A stretch of 64,000 nt of DNA from Platycnemis pennipes (lineage: Eukaryota > Arthropoda > Insecta > Odonata > Platycnemididae): contig OW121850.1 of the NCBI GenBank assembly GCA_933228895.1, positions 28,901,773 to 28,965,772 of the forward strand, in the 5' to 3' direction. Made by a program: the position numbers and the translations under genes. The notes beneath the pieces were generated by a model. It had not been told where the DNA came from and searched no databases. It was given only the letters and a program-made list of their open reading frames with translations. Positions 21,820 to 33,205 of the stretch are shown piece by piece (positions within the stretch are counted from its first letter, which is position 1; each line of letters begins with the position of its first letter).

Positions 21820-22345
21820 TGAAACGCTGCAGGTGACGGTCGCCTGTAGCGCCGCCCGCCCTCTTTCGTGCGGGGCGGGACCCCTGAGGGTTCCCCTCTC
21901 ACGTACAAGTCGAGGGCGACGAGGATGGGATGGGGGAGGCCTTGAAGCCGTCGGCTATCGTGTCGTAAATCCATTTGCGGCGACAGACTCCGGGAGTCAT
22001 ACGCGACGAGGAATACATACTCAAACCGGATGAAATCCAAATTTGAAACCGCGAGCGAAAGCATTCGTCGATGTTTTTCACGTTCGTAATTAGGGGATGG
22101 GAATCTTATCCCCGGCTCCCGTGCCCTCGATTTATGTTGCCTGGTGGAACATTCCCGATCCCTCGCGAGGGGACCGCGTTTCTATTTACACGGCGTGGCG
22201 CTGACGCCAGGCGTAAACGAATTACCCCGCGGTCCGCCCGGGCAAGAAATTTCATGAATACATTTCACTCCCACGGCCCCGTGAATATGCATTAGGCAAG
22301 GGAGCTCCGACAGGGAGAGGGAAGAAAGACGAGTGCGGGCCAATT
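21820..22345. other. CpG/GC-rich island
   Basis: CpG-dense sequence between AT-rich flanks. Overlapping frames of 60-86 codons on both strands; none recognised. Could be regulatory, but no specific element is identifiable. Confidence 0.35.
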
Positions 22346-22444
22346 AAAGGTGAAAAAATTACTCCGACAAGCTAAACTGAGAAAATTGTTAACTTCTTAA
22401 GCGATGGAATTTAAAAAATTGGACGAGATGGAAGGGGTAATAGT

Positions 22445-23150
22445 TTTCTAAAGAATATCAAAATGGCACCAAGGTGCAGCGTTCTCATGTACGAGAAACC
22501 AGCTACTTTTTCCTTGTTACACCTCCTTTGGAATATGCTGCCAGTTCATGGGATCCCTACGAAATCGGTCTAAAAAACGAACTTGAACGTGTGCAGCGAA
22601 GATCTGCAAGATTTGTAAAGGGACGGTACGATAACCTTATTAGCGAACCAGTCTATTAAATGAATTAAATTGGGAATCATTGTCAGATGGCAGGTTGAAA
22701 TTTAGGCTTATTCTCTTAAATAAATTCCAAGACCATATATTCAGAGATGATGTTAAAAAATATTTTACGAACCCCAACTTACTATGGTAGACTGGACCAT
22801 AATCACAAAATCAGAGACGTTGATTGCCGAACTGACAGATTCAAAATGTCATTTTTTCCTCGTACTATTAGGGATATGAATAACGGTAAATATATCCAAA
22901 ACGAGTGTAGCAATGGATAACATTGGTAGCTGCATGTTGGTATAAGGACTTGAAGGCTAACTCAACTAACAGCATGTTTTTGTATGTTTGCTTTGCTATT
23001 TTTATCTTTTTTTAAATAGTGAAGTTTAGAACAGTATATTAACATCAATCCTTTTTTTACATGATATATAGTGCATGTTTGGTGAGAATTCACCCCCTGC
23101 CATACAAATTTATGGTGGCTTGCAGGGTATTATGCAGATGTAGATGTAAC
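22445..23150 (+). mobile_element. LINE 3' fragment (GTAGATGTAGATG-tail family)
   Basis: From 22445 the plus strand encodes, with one early frameshift, LKNIKMAPR, then FFLVTPPLEYAASSWDPYEI and ERVQRRSARFVKGRYDN. This is the C-terminal thumb region of a reverse transcriptase (LVRPxLEYAxxxWDPY, then RVQRRAARF). After a stop the decayed remainder (TPTYYGRLDHNHKIRD, DCRTDRFKMSFFPR) is still readable. The 3' UTR ends with GAATTCACCCCCTGCC, a GTGGCTTGCAGGGTATTATG block and the GTAGATG tail at about 23130-23148. Dead copy of the family also found at 24315, 32155, 61765 and, as tails, at 29005 and 37732. Confidence 0.75.
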
Positions 23151-24314
23151 TACGAATAGTGACCAAATTTATTCCGCCATGAAGAGCAAGGAGCTAAAAT
23201 ATTAATGAGCTCCAAACTTCAGGTGATATATTTTAACTTGGGACTGGAAACTGATGATTTCCATGCAGCTGAGGAGGGTTTATTTAAATGTTGCAGTTGC
23301 ATTTCACTCGTTGCATAAAATAGCTTGTTTCAGAAATATTTTTATATTAAAACTCAACGCACCCATACAGCTTCAGCGATTATTCATAATTTCTTGTTTT
23401 AAACTCATTTCGTATGTGAGACAGGCTCTTTCAAAGATCTCGTTATAATCGAGGCGCACATCCAATTAACGTTGAAATATAAAATATTATTTGACTATGG
23501 CTAAAATTGCGCAAAAGTGTAACTTGTTTTAATTCAGACCAAATGGTTCATCGAAAGGATCACAAAAATTTTCCCCACCTGCCGTAAACATGCGGTTAAA
23601 TTATAAGCGTCCACTGCTCAGTGTTATTTGTTAAAGTTTAACTCCAATGGGCAATTTACTGCATGTATCACGCGGATTTTTTTCTGAATCAGGACTGGTA
23701 CAGCAAACATCACATATGATTGGCGCACTGCTAATTAGCCCACCTATTTACGACGTAGCTATTTTTCAACGAAACTATGGCCCAAGGTATTTTTAAAAAA
23801 GTAGAAACAAATGATACTTCATTAGCGTTCCACACAAAACATATAGGTTAAGGATAGAAAAGTGAGAAAATTGTACAATTTTAAAAAATACCCATTTGAT
23901 AAAAAGTATATAATAAATAAAACCATGCTTTAACCTATCCGTGACCGCAACAAAAATATAAAATTAAAGCAAGAAGATAAACTACCTTCTTTATTCATTA
24001 AAAATCTACAATCTTACCAGTAAACGAGTATTTATTGAAAGAAAACCACACTTCTGTTCCAAAAGGTTCTTTATTCCATGAACTGAAGTACATCCTTTAC
24101 TCCGTGCTTATGGTATCACTGCAGGTTTCTGATCGCGTCCCGAGTAACCAATTGGTGTGGTGATCACACGTTTCAAACGTGACTTCGAGGCTTTTAATTC
24201 ACGGCCCATCTCTACAGAGCGGGGGCAGAAAAGTGTACGGGTGGAATAAATGGCGGAATAAAGAACCGATCATAACGTGTCGCGGATGATATCTCTCTCA
24301 ATTCGATAAATTAC
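23151..24314. other. No gene recognised
   Basis: AT-rich; short frames only. Confidence 0.45.
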
Positions 24315-24940
24315 GAGTAAGGAGCCCTTGTTAGACCGCATTTTGAATATGCAGCCAGTATATGGGATCCCTACGAAGTAGGCGTAAAAATGAATTTGAA
24401 CGTGTGTAGCGAAGATCGGAAAGATTTGTTAAGGCACGGTACGATAACCGTATTAGCGTGACCAGTCTATTAAATGAATTAAGATGGGAATCATCGTCAT
24501 ATCGTAGGTTGAAATTTAGACTTAATCTCTTAAATAAATTCCAAGATAATATTTTCAGCGATGACGTCAACAATATTTCGCAAACCCCTACTTACTTTGG
24601 TAGAGTGGACCATAATCACAAAATAAGAGAAATTGATTGCCGATCTGACAGATTCAAGATGTCCTTTTTTCTTCGTAAAATTAAGGATATGAATAGCTGT
24701 AAATATGTCCAATACGAGTGTATCAATAGATAGTATTGTTGTTTTAAGGACTTAGCATTATATTATTCTTCATAACAGCATTATATTGTATGCTTGCTTT
24801 GCTATTTGTATTTTTTTAATTAAAGTTAAGACGTATATTATTACCAATTTTTGATGCATGATATGTGCATGTTTGGTGAGAATTCACCCCCTGCCACACA
24901 CCTTTATGGTGGACTGGATGGTATTTTGTAGATGTAATTA
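24315..24940 (+). mobile_element. LINE 3' fragment, same family as 22445-23150
   Basis: It starts with GALVRPHFEYAASIWDPYEV, is frameshifted in the following RVQRR region, then has a clean 91-codon frame (24458-24733). That frame carries LLNELRWESSSYRRLKFRL, TPTYFGRVDHNHKIRE and DCRSDRFKMSFF, the RT C-terminal tail. The 3' UTR repeats the same CCCCCTGCC…TTTATGGTGG block and ends GTAGATGTAA. No target duplication found. Confidence 0.75.
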
Positions 24941-25249
24941 AAAGCCATTGTTGGAGCAGATGACTTGGCTCGATGCGTTCCCACCACAAGACAGTGTGAC
25001 AATGGCAGATGGGGAAGGCAAAGCCATGAAGTGATTAAAAGGTTTGGTTCGGGTCGAAAGAGAGACGGGATCGAGACAGGAGGCGAAAATGTTATTACAA
25101 AGGCATGGGGGGTGTGTTTGAAACCACCGGAATTAACTTGAATAGGTAACCAAGGTACCAAGTAATATGTAACCAGCGTGGTAAAAACAAGAATAGTTCG
25201 AAAATTCGGAGCATTTAAATCGACCTTAAAAAACTCACTCATTGATCAT
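24941..25249. other. No gene recognised
   Basis: Includes a 112-codon minus-strand frame that I do not recognise and do not call. Confidence 0.4.
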
Positions 25250-25363
25250 GGTCACGAATAAAATAAAGCCTGTAGTCTATCCCACACAACTTTTTAATAA
25301 ATCGACCTAGGTTTGTTAAAAAGTCGTGTGGAATAGACAAGAGGTTTTACTTTATTCGTTACG
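25250..25363. repeat. Near-perfect foldback with ACCTAGGT centre; core-deleted hammerhead element
   Basis: A palindrome about 114 bp long. The left arm ACGAATAAAATAAAGCC… and the inverted right arm ACGAATAAAGTAAAACC… pair with few mismatches up to a centre containing ACCTAGGT (25305-25312). On the minus strand the centre reads AAACCTAGGTCG, like the GAAA-ACCTAGGT-C block of a hammerhead, but CUGAUGA and helix II are absent. The plan matches the right half of 13616-13780. The link to the hammerhead elements is inference from the centre and the architecture. Confidence 0.5.
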
Positions 25364-25593
25364 ATGAATATGCCTAAATTCCACAAAGTCTTCAATCCTA
25401 TCTGATTTCACTCACTGGTTTTTACTTGTATTTTTCTCGTCTATCTTGAGCAAAGAAACCCCGAATGAGAAAAACATTGGTGAAAACTATGAATAAAATT
25501 GTGACGAGCAATTGAGATAGCATTGAAATAGCATAATTGAAAGCATAAATTTGTAATCCATTCTTGTTTATGTCACGTGATTCCTTGGTTACC

Positions 25594-26730
25594 AATTCGA
25601 GATACCATCATCATTGGTCAGCGATCCTAGGATTGGTTTGACGCAGCTTTCCACTCAATTCTTCTTTCGGCTAACCTATTCATTGTGACGTAATTCTTCT
25701 CTTTTATATCCTTCACAACCTGTTCCATGTATCTCATTCGAGGCCTGCCTTTTCCAATTTTCCCATTCACTTTTCCCTAGACGATAGTCTTCATCAGGCC
25801 ATCGTGTCTCTAGATATGGCCGATTAAGTTGTCCCTTTTTCTTTTTAGAGTTTTGAGCAGAATTCTCTTTTCTCCCACTCTTCTTAGGACTTCCTCGTTA
25901 CTTACTCGGTCTATCTTTAATTTATCATTTAATCTTCAGCATTCTTCTGTTGCACCACATTTCGAATGCTCCTACCCTTTTCTTCTCTGCAGAGCAGACT
26001 GAGCCGACAGTGAATGCCACTGTCATCGTCCATGCCTCACTGCCGTAAAGAAGCATGCTCCAGATGTATGTTCTGATAAACTGTTTCCTTACTTCTACGC
26101 TTGTATTTCCTCGTTACTTACTCGGTCTATCTTTAATTTATCATTTAATCTTCAGCATTCTTCTGTTGCACCACATTTCGAATGCTCCTACCCTTTTCTT
26201 CTCTGCAGAGCAGACTGAGCCGACAGTGAATGCCACTGTCATCGTCCATGCCTCACTGCCGTAAAGAAGCATGCTCCAGATGTATGTTCTGATAAACTGT
26301 TTCCTTACTTCTACGCTTGTATTTCCTGCTGTAAGGAGATTCTTCTTTTGATAGAATGCCCTCTTTGCCTGGGCTATTCTACTATTCCTTTCTTGCTTCG
26401 TTCATCATTGGTTATTCGGCCTCCAAGGTAACAGAACTCCTTCACCTCTTCAAGTTTTTGTTTTCCTTGTTTGACATTGGGTTTGGCCTCTTCTTTCTAG
26501 CTGCACACCAATATCGTAGTACTCTTCTTATTTATTTTCAGCTGATATTTGGCTATTGTCCTTTCCATGGTTACTAGAATCTGATGCATGTTCTGATGAA
26601 TTGTTTCCTTGCTTCTACGCTTGTATTTCCAGTTGTAAGTAGATTCTTCTTTTGATAGAATGCCATCTTTGCCTGGGCTATTTTACTAAATAACTATTTC
26701 TTTCTTGCTTCGTCCATCGAATTCGAGATA
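25594..26730 (-). mobile_element. 5'-truncated LINE insertion, minus strand, with 11-bp target duplication
   Basis: AATTCGAGATA occurs at 25594-25604 and 26720-26730 around an insert of about 1,115 bp. The GATGATGG tail, read on the minus strand, abuts the left copy, so the element runs right to left. It encodes, on the minus strand, the end of a LINE ORF: IWSMLLYGSEAWTM, EMWCNRRMLKI, LIGHI, GKIGKGRPRMRYMEQ and finally NRLAERRIEWKAASNQS before the stop. Frameshifts and an internal duplication make it non-functional. It is the longest copy of the family also at 1653, 11951, 42554 and 44140. Confidence 0.8.
25891..26322. repeat. Perfect 216-bp tandem duplication inside the LINE
   Basis: Bases 25891-26106 are repeated without any difference that I can see at 26107-26322, with shared TTCC at the junctions. 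The period is 72 codons, so the reading frame of the LINE thumb region is not shifted by the duplication. A third, diverged copy of part of the neighbouring segment (TTCTGATGAATTGTTTCC…, about 26593-26700) resembles 26289-26400. The lack of differences implies a recent event or an assembly error. Confidence 0.85.
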
Positions 26731-28650
26731 ATCCAGATCATTCAAACACATCCCCGCTGGCCTCTCCATTCAACTCCATGAAAAGATATTGAGCAGAACG
26801 ATATGTTTTTTTACAACGGAGTTGAGGACAGGGTGCATGGATACGGGGTACAAATCAGACAACGAGGGGTTCAGAGGGTGACCTCATACATCTACAAGAC
26901 AAGTAAACAAAAATTACATTGAATGAGGTGTGAAAACAGTCTATAAAGATGATTCTCAGGTTCAATACAGAGTTGATTATTCGGCAGTGACATTTCCCAT
27001 CATTGAAAATATATTATCATCTAAAACCCAAAAGATATGATTCTCCGTTAAATTTGTTAATTGTAACATCAAAGTGAAATAGAATCTCAGTGGATTAAAA
27101 GTTAACTACTTCCCCCTTTTTAAAAATAACGCACACTGAAGGATAATCTTGATAAAACGAAATTCCCAATATTATTTGATAGGTACAGAACGTAATCTCG
27201 AACCCATGTGGTAACATGCGCATGTTTTTCAGGAAATCTCGATGGTAGATTTATACCGAGGATACATAAAGTCATTATGGTGGTATTTCATCAAGAAAAA
27301 CTATTGCGTTAATACCACGATATGAGTAAAACGGTGAAAATTACCACTGCATGGGTGAAATTATGGTGATAGTTGTGTCAAGAGAAGAATTCACTGCACA
27401 GTTCATTAACCTCTGAACGAGTCTGGAGGGAGTTATCACGCCAAGTTTCATAAATCTAAAAGACAACTTCGATTAAAAAGCATATAAAGCCCAAAATGAA
27501 AAAGTATGTCGGCCAGATATAAATTAGCAATATTGGAGATGAAGTTGTTAAACTGGAAGAGAAAATGTGAGGAAAAATATTTTGGCCAAGAAATCGATTA
27601 AAATTAAGTACGCTAAAGAAAGAAAAGAATTATACATACATAGAAAGAAGTGAGAGAAATTCTTGGAGCATGAAATATTTTAGGACTTCATTAAGGTGAC
27701 CATCTGCAGTGAAAACCACATTTACCACCCTACGGAAGGTCTCTCACAATTCATACAGCTTTTATGAGGGATATTCAAATAAATATTACACGAGGTGTAT
27801 TTCTTTAAAAATATTTTCGACTCACTAACCTTGATGTTGACCTCTTAGAATGCCTACGTTAAAAGGTATATGATAAGAGTTGTTATAATCTAGAGCTGAA
27901 AATTACGAAAAATGAGGGAAAGTTCCATCTTAGTTTTTAAAAAATTCATATTTTAAGCATTTGCGGATACGACAAGTTTAGCAATGCTGAAAACAAGCCT
28001 GAAAACCATTGTAACAAATAAGATTTACACATAAAAATATTGAATTATCATTCAGTTACATTGGTACTTTCCGAATAATAGTAATAAGAAAAATCCAGCT
28101 AAAAATTCGAAGTACTATTTTCATGCTGCATTGGAACGAAGAGGAATAACATTTTGCAATCAATGAATCCTAGAAAATCCTTTATTTCAATAAAGAGAAG
28201 AGACAAGAATGATCATTCTATGCTACCAATCGTAGAGTAGTATAATTTATTGCTTAGAAAGACTTTATTCTCGGTTGGCCTAGTTCTTCCCCAATTATTA
28301 TAAGTATATGCGTGGAAGGAAGACTAATTAATTAACTGCAGCATTGTTTTTCTTTATTTTATCCCCATTTTAATAACATTCTAAGAAACATGAGCATGTA
28401 GCTCAAGAAAATAGTATAGCTGCAGCATCTGTGTGGTCAGGTAAGTTAACATCTTCATAACTGACTCAAAGATGGAACCAAGGGAGAAAATAACTCAGAA
28501 GTTCACGATACTCTTGTGAAAACTCTCTGTAATGCTAATGTATTCGGCACGTTAAAAAAGAATACCTAATGGAAAACAGATAAGTAGCTGCCTGGAAGAA
28601 GGACCAAAAACGAAACGTTTGAGATGAGCATCAATAAAACTCCGAGATGC
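26731..28650. other. No gene recognised
   Basis: Nearly 2 kb of AT-rich DNA with no coding segment or repeat family that I can name. A weak hammerhead-like string at 28591-28620 is treated under findings. Confidence 0.4.
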
Positions 28651-28659
28651 AGACGGTCA

Positions 28660-28850
28660 TCAATAATATCTCTTTCCCAGCCTCCGGTCGGACTTGGGCC
28701 CGTGGAGAGTTTCACCACGACGGACGTTGTTGCTCGACGGCTTCAGACGACCCCACGGGGTGAGGAGGACTTGTATCCGAGGGGAGGATTCGAAACGAAT
28801 TAGTGTTAGCTCTTTTGCGAAGAAATGGCCCCACCCCCCGCCACGTGAAT
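28660..28850. other. Short GC-rich island
   Basis: CpG-dense patch bounded by AT-rich DNA; no product or promoter element recognised. Confidence 0.3.
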
Positions 28851-29004
28851 GACAAATGCAAATGCCGAATCACACGCTCCCTTCTCCGCACTCTTTCTCA
28901 AATATCTTTGCAAAAGAAATCTTGGATTTATGACCGATGGTCTCGCGAAGAGGAGAACATGACCACACGTCCTCCACCAAATCTATCTTCGATATTTCTC
29001 GTCG

Positions 29005-29620
29005 ATATGAAAAGAGGACATCTACATCTACATAATACCCTTCAAGCCACCATAAAGGTGTGTGGCAGGGGGACGCACCCTTTTATCCTGTCTGGTGGGG
29101 AAAATGATTGGCTTCCTAACCTAAGGGGTCAAATTTAAATCCCGGCAGACATTTAATAGGAATCTCTACTTGGCTGCCGTGTAGAGAACATTCCAAGATC
29201 AGTACTCCGTCCAACGGATGAGACACAAAACCGTCCACCCTGGGCACCTTCCGTTAAAATTAGACTATTTCTGACGGCAAGCACCTCTTTACTCCTCCAC
29301 TCCCTTTCTATCACATCATTACTCATTTCCTTTCCGTATGAGAAATAGTTTTGATATCTACAGTCATTCCTACGTAGCGCATTTTGCTTTAGCCTGAAGA
29401 TTGAGATGCCACGGAGCACTTCACCAGCTGATGCAATTCTTAAAGATGCTAAGAATAGGTGGCTTTTATGAGTCAAAGGAATAATGAGCTGGGGTAATAC
29501 GGGTAATATAGTATAGGGGCGTGGAGTTAGAATTTTGGAACATGGCTTCTTGAAACCGAAAGTCTCATTATGCAAAAGTCTCTTATCATTCAAAATCACA
29601 GCACCATTCCACAAAAATTT
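29005..29620 (-). mobile_element. Diverged LINE 3' end, minus strand
   Basis: On the minus strand the right-hand part of the tail reads CCCCCTGCCACACACCTTTA, then TGGTGGCTTGAAGGGTATTA and GTAGATGTAGATG (about 29015-29075). That is the 3' end of the family at 22445-23150. Upstream of it a 153-codon frame is open (29153-29614, no ATG near its start). Its middle, NYFSYGKEMSNDVIEREWRS, is only loosely like the end of such LINE ORFs. The tail is certain; that the frame belongs to the same LINE is a guess. Confidence 0.5.
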
Positions 29621-29870
29621 TTATTGAAGTGTACAATGTATTTTATTCATGTATTCATTCATTAGTTTATCATCAGGCTCCTGTATCTGTTTGTAAAGAG
29701 TGATGACCTAACGGTTGATAGGCCATGTACATCAGAGCATACATTTTTGTGGAATATTGATGTATTTTAAAATGGTTTTTAAGAAAATTTTCCTTACCCT
29801 GATAAATAATCAACTATACATCACAATCATTTAATGAAATAATTATGAGTTACATTTGGTCAACTCCGTG
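29621..29870. other. No gene recognised
   Basis: AT-rich spacer before the GGAGGTGACA cluster. Confidence 0.35.
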
Positions 29871-29877
29871 GTTCCCA

Positions 29878-30469
29878 GGTCACCTCCATGTCCAATGGGA
29901 TCCACGGAGGTGACATCCATGGAGGTGACAAAATCAAGAGTTTACGACAATTAAACATCACTTAAAACTCTTGTAGCAGTGTTCTTTGATTTTAAGACAT
30001 TTCTTTATGACAACGAGCCAAACAACTAAAGGAATTCTTAAAAAAGTAATAATTTTTAAAATTATGGACGACATGGAGGTGACAAGCAATAAAAGAACTA
30101 TGTTTTTACACCTAAAAGCAGAAATCAAGCGACCAAATGTAATTGCTGTTTATAAAAACACAACCTTCAAGCTAAATGTTTGCTAAGGCTTTCTTACAGT
30201 TAGACATTCAAACTTGAGCTGTTTCATGGTGGAGTTTTATAGAAGTTTTTTTATTTTCACATGGAGATGATTTAAACGTTAGGGACATAACTTTCAATCT
30301 CTATATTTATCACAAATAAAAGTGAAGCATTCTAATTTTAGCATAAGGTTTAAGTCAATGGTACTGGTTAATTATGCGATGGTTGAATAAATTAATTTAC
30401 TCAGTACAAAAAGTTTTGCTCACAGTTCTTTAAGTGAAAACACGGCGTGGGACACCCATGGAGGTGACA
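29878..30469. repeat. Cluster of GGAGGTGACA motifs
   Basis: The motif CCATGGAGGTGACA, or a one-base variant, occurs at 29902-29915, 29917-29930, 30071-30084 and 30456-30469. An inverted partial copy (GGTCACCTCCATG) lies at 29878-29890, and an exact inverted pair CAAGAGTTT/AAACTCTTG is at about 29935-29975. Four direct copies of a 10-mer in under 600 bp of AT-rich DNA is not expected by chance. It could be a set of protein-binding sites or the subterminal repeats of an unknown DNA element. Confidence 0.6.
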
Positions 30470-31240
30470 ATTAGACGCTTAATAATTTTTTTTGCTATAT
30501 GTAAAATTTGGTTTCTTAGGACACTTTGTTAGATAATATTCCTATTTTAATATTACCTAAAATTTTATTAAATAAAATCAATAACTAAATAAAGTAAAAA
30601 AAGTTAAGGACTCAATTTTCCACTTAATTTCGGAATGACTCTTGATGATGCTATCATTCCACTACATCGCGCCGTACGCAGTTACCTTTGTAAGACCGAA
30701 ACGCTAACAACATTCAAATTATCAGTCCAATCAGTCCAATATAATGCACATTTTAACCAAATATGAGACAAGTCACCGCATATATCAAAATTAATGTAAG
30801 TATATTTTTTGCTACGATAGCGTTAAAATGTATGAAGTATACGATACTTACTCAAAAAACACTAATTTTAAGTGAAAACCATTCGAGGTACAAATTGGAA
30901 AAAAGCTCATAAAATTTTAAGGATTCAGTATGAATCTTGTAAAACCTCACGGGAAACAAATTAAAAAATCAGTAATTTCCCGTTCATGACGTCTACAGTT
31001 GGATAAAATCATTCTTATAATCATTAAAAGCTGATGAATTTACCAATCGCTTTATTTCAATAGGAATTTTTGCAAATTAATCAAATTCTTTTGCGATCTA
31101 ATAATACAGCAGTATCCAACGAGCCTACCTTTACCTGTCGTCTGTCAATCATTGGGCTCTCTCCTTTCATTCGCTCGATTCCAAAAAGGTATAGCTCAGC
31201 GGGTGCACAACTTTGATAGGGTCCGTGCATGAAGAATAGG
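30470..31240. other. No gene recognised
   Basis: Very AT-rich; nothing assigned. Confidence 0.45.
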
Positions 31241-31249
31241 GTCACGTAG

Positions 31250-31965
31250 ATTACAAGGCACTGTTTTACGACCGTGGGAGCAAAAGAGTCGGCCGGGGAT
31301 CATGAAGGTTGGACAACTAGCGAGGGAGGCGGTGGAGAAAACCGGCTAAAATGGGAGGAAAAGGATAAAAGAGAGAAGTCAATGGAGAGATCGGATTCCG
31401 TTCATCGCCCAAGCTCTCGCAAAACACAGTCAATCACGGACGACGGTGCTTGCCTGCAGAGCAAAGATCGGGGGAAACGGGTCTCCGGGAAGGTTTGGAG
31501 GGAAGGCGTTGGGTAGAGTCGGGGCAGAAAATCACACGGGGAAGGGGAGAACGGAGTGCTTTCAGGCGGAGAGGGAATATACACATCGTCGGGAGGAAGG
31601 GAGAGAAGGTAACGGCTATTGGTTTGCGTGTTTGGCTTCGGTTATTCCTTGGAAGTTTGGTGGGCGAAGGGAGGAGATCGGTGGGGAAGGGTGAAGGAAA
31701 GGGGAAGAGAATTGGTTGGTAGAGCAGGGCATGCGCAAGGAGGAGTAATGGGGAAGGGGCAGCGGGATTCCCCTTCTAATTGGAAACGACGGTGGAGAGA
31801 GCGCAAGAGGAAGACAAAACAGAAGAGGAACGGGAAGAGGAAATAAATTGGGACGAATGCCGCTGCGACGGATTGTCTGGTTTACAAAGGTCTTTCGCCC
31901 GCAATTCAAAAGATATAAACGAGGGAGAGAGATTGGCTGGAGGCCTGCGAGGGTAAACAAGAGAA
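31250..31965. other. GC-rich, purine-rich island
   Basis: G/A-rich on the plus strand with raised CpG. All its frames (60-114 codons on both strands) are G/R/E/K- or P/S/L-rich and overlap, as expected from composition. No product recognised. Confidence 0.35.
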
Positions 31966-32154
31966 TGCGGAATCTCTATTCTCTCTCTGCCTCGAGGGAT
32001 ATGCGGCAGTCTTATTAGCCTTACTCCATGCTATCAACTGTTAAGAATAGAGTGGACTCCCGTGCCGGCTTCTGCTGATACCCTCAACTAAGTAATCATG
32101 GCTGATTACTTATTCACGCATTGATAATGAGTTGGTTAATGAATCAGCATATCT
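31966..32154. other. No gene recognised
   Basis: Short spacer before the LINE tail. Confidence 0.3.
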
Positions 32155-32540
32155 ACATGTGTACGATACCCTGCAAGCAACCGCGAGGGCGTGTGGCAGG
32201 GAGTGAAGATCACCAAGCATGCACTACTAACATGCAAACAAGTAACTATAATGTCTCATGCAACTTGATTGTTAGTATCTATAGTATTTAGGGGGTTAAT
32301 GCATGCATCATGCACTACAGAATACTCTAAAATATTTCCCCTACCTATCCCTTTGCAATATTGCCTATTCTGTTCTCTTATAGTACGGGGGAAAAATGCC
32401 ATTTTGAATCTATCAGTACGACAATCTATCTCTCCAATCTTATTTGTCTGGTCGAATCTTGCATAATAAGCTGGTGTTTTTAATATGTGCCTAACATCTT
32501 CAGTAAAGTTATCCGATCTAAATTTCTCTACATCAGGTCA
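32155..32540 (-). mobile_element. LINE 3' fragment, minus strand, same family as 22445-23150
   Basis: On the minus strand it encodes EKFRSDNFTEDVRHILKTPA, then FDQTNKIGEIDCRTDRFKMA and FFPRTIREQNRQY. This matches the RT tail seen at 24458-24733 (TPTYFGRVDHNHKIRE, DCRSDRFKMSFF). The 3' UTR has CACTCCCTGCCACACGCCCT and a GTTGCTTGCAGGGTATCGTA block, then a degenerate ACATGTAGATATG tail. It differs enough from the other copies to be a subfamily; the isolated tail at 37732 shares its CCTCGCGG variant. Confidence 0.7.
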
Positions 32541-32640
32541 TTGAATATTCACCTGGGAAATCAAATATTTTATGCTCCATTTTCATAATGTCTAAAACGT
32601 AATAGAAAGTCTTCATGACTTTTAAATCTCAAGCTATGCA
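32535..32640. repeat. Direct repeat, copy 1 (partner at 33206-33306)
   Basis: About 100 bp starting AGGTCATTGAATATTCACC is repeated at 33206 as AGCTCATTGAGTATTCACC, with roughly 90% agreement through GTCTTCATGACTTTT. The two copies are about 670 bp apart in the same orientation. The first abuts the LINE tail. The pair may be a dispersed repeat or the ends of a small element. Confidence 0.65.
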
Positions 32641-33205
32641 TTATGATCAAGATAGCATATGGGCACGTTGAGGAATAAGATTACCCTGTAAGTTTTTATA
32701 CGGCAAATTAGAAAACCATTTACTGCGAACTAATTCTCTGACTAGCACAAGTCCATTGGTCCCGCAGCTACAAGTAAATAATGGAAGAATTCTATTATTT
32801 TTCAAATTATTTGCTGTGAAATTCTCTCGTGCCTTATTTTTAACATATACGTAAGGTAAAAAAAATGCTCCAATCAAAGTGAGACTTACAATTTCCAAAT
32901 CTGAATTATTAATGCGAAATATTAATGCTGATACTATTGTAAAATTGGTATGTTTCTTCCAATTTTTATGTAATAGGATGAAATCGAAGAATATTGCATT
33001 TCCATAGTTTAAAAAAATTGTACAGCCTGAATATGGAAAGAAGACTAGTGGGAGGCAAGCTCTAACCTAGAGAGGTAGATACAATAAAAACAGCATAAGG
33101 CGATGCAAAAGTCAGTCATGGCTTAAATGACAATTCTTTATGTTAAACGTTCTAACTTGCCGAGAAACTGTTTAGCTGCAAGGGTTGTAATTTAATGCAT
33201 TAACC
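32641..33205. other. Interval between the two direct repeats
   Basis: Contains an 83-codon minus-strand frame (32647-32898) that I do not recognise. Part of it (WFSNLPYKNL) vaguely recalls the FNxLPxxIK ending of some LINE ORFs, which is not enough for a call. Confidence 0.3.

Noticed and set aside
26055..26577. 69- and 73-codon plus-strand frames
   Set aside because: They are antisense shadows of the minus-strand LINE ORF at 25605-26719.
29153..29614. 153-codon minus-strand frame as a host gene
   Set aside because: No ATG near its start and it leads straight into a LINE 3' tail; more likely retroelement-derived, identity not shown.
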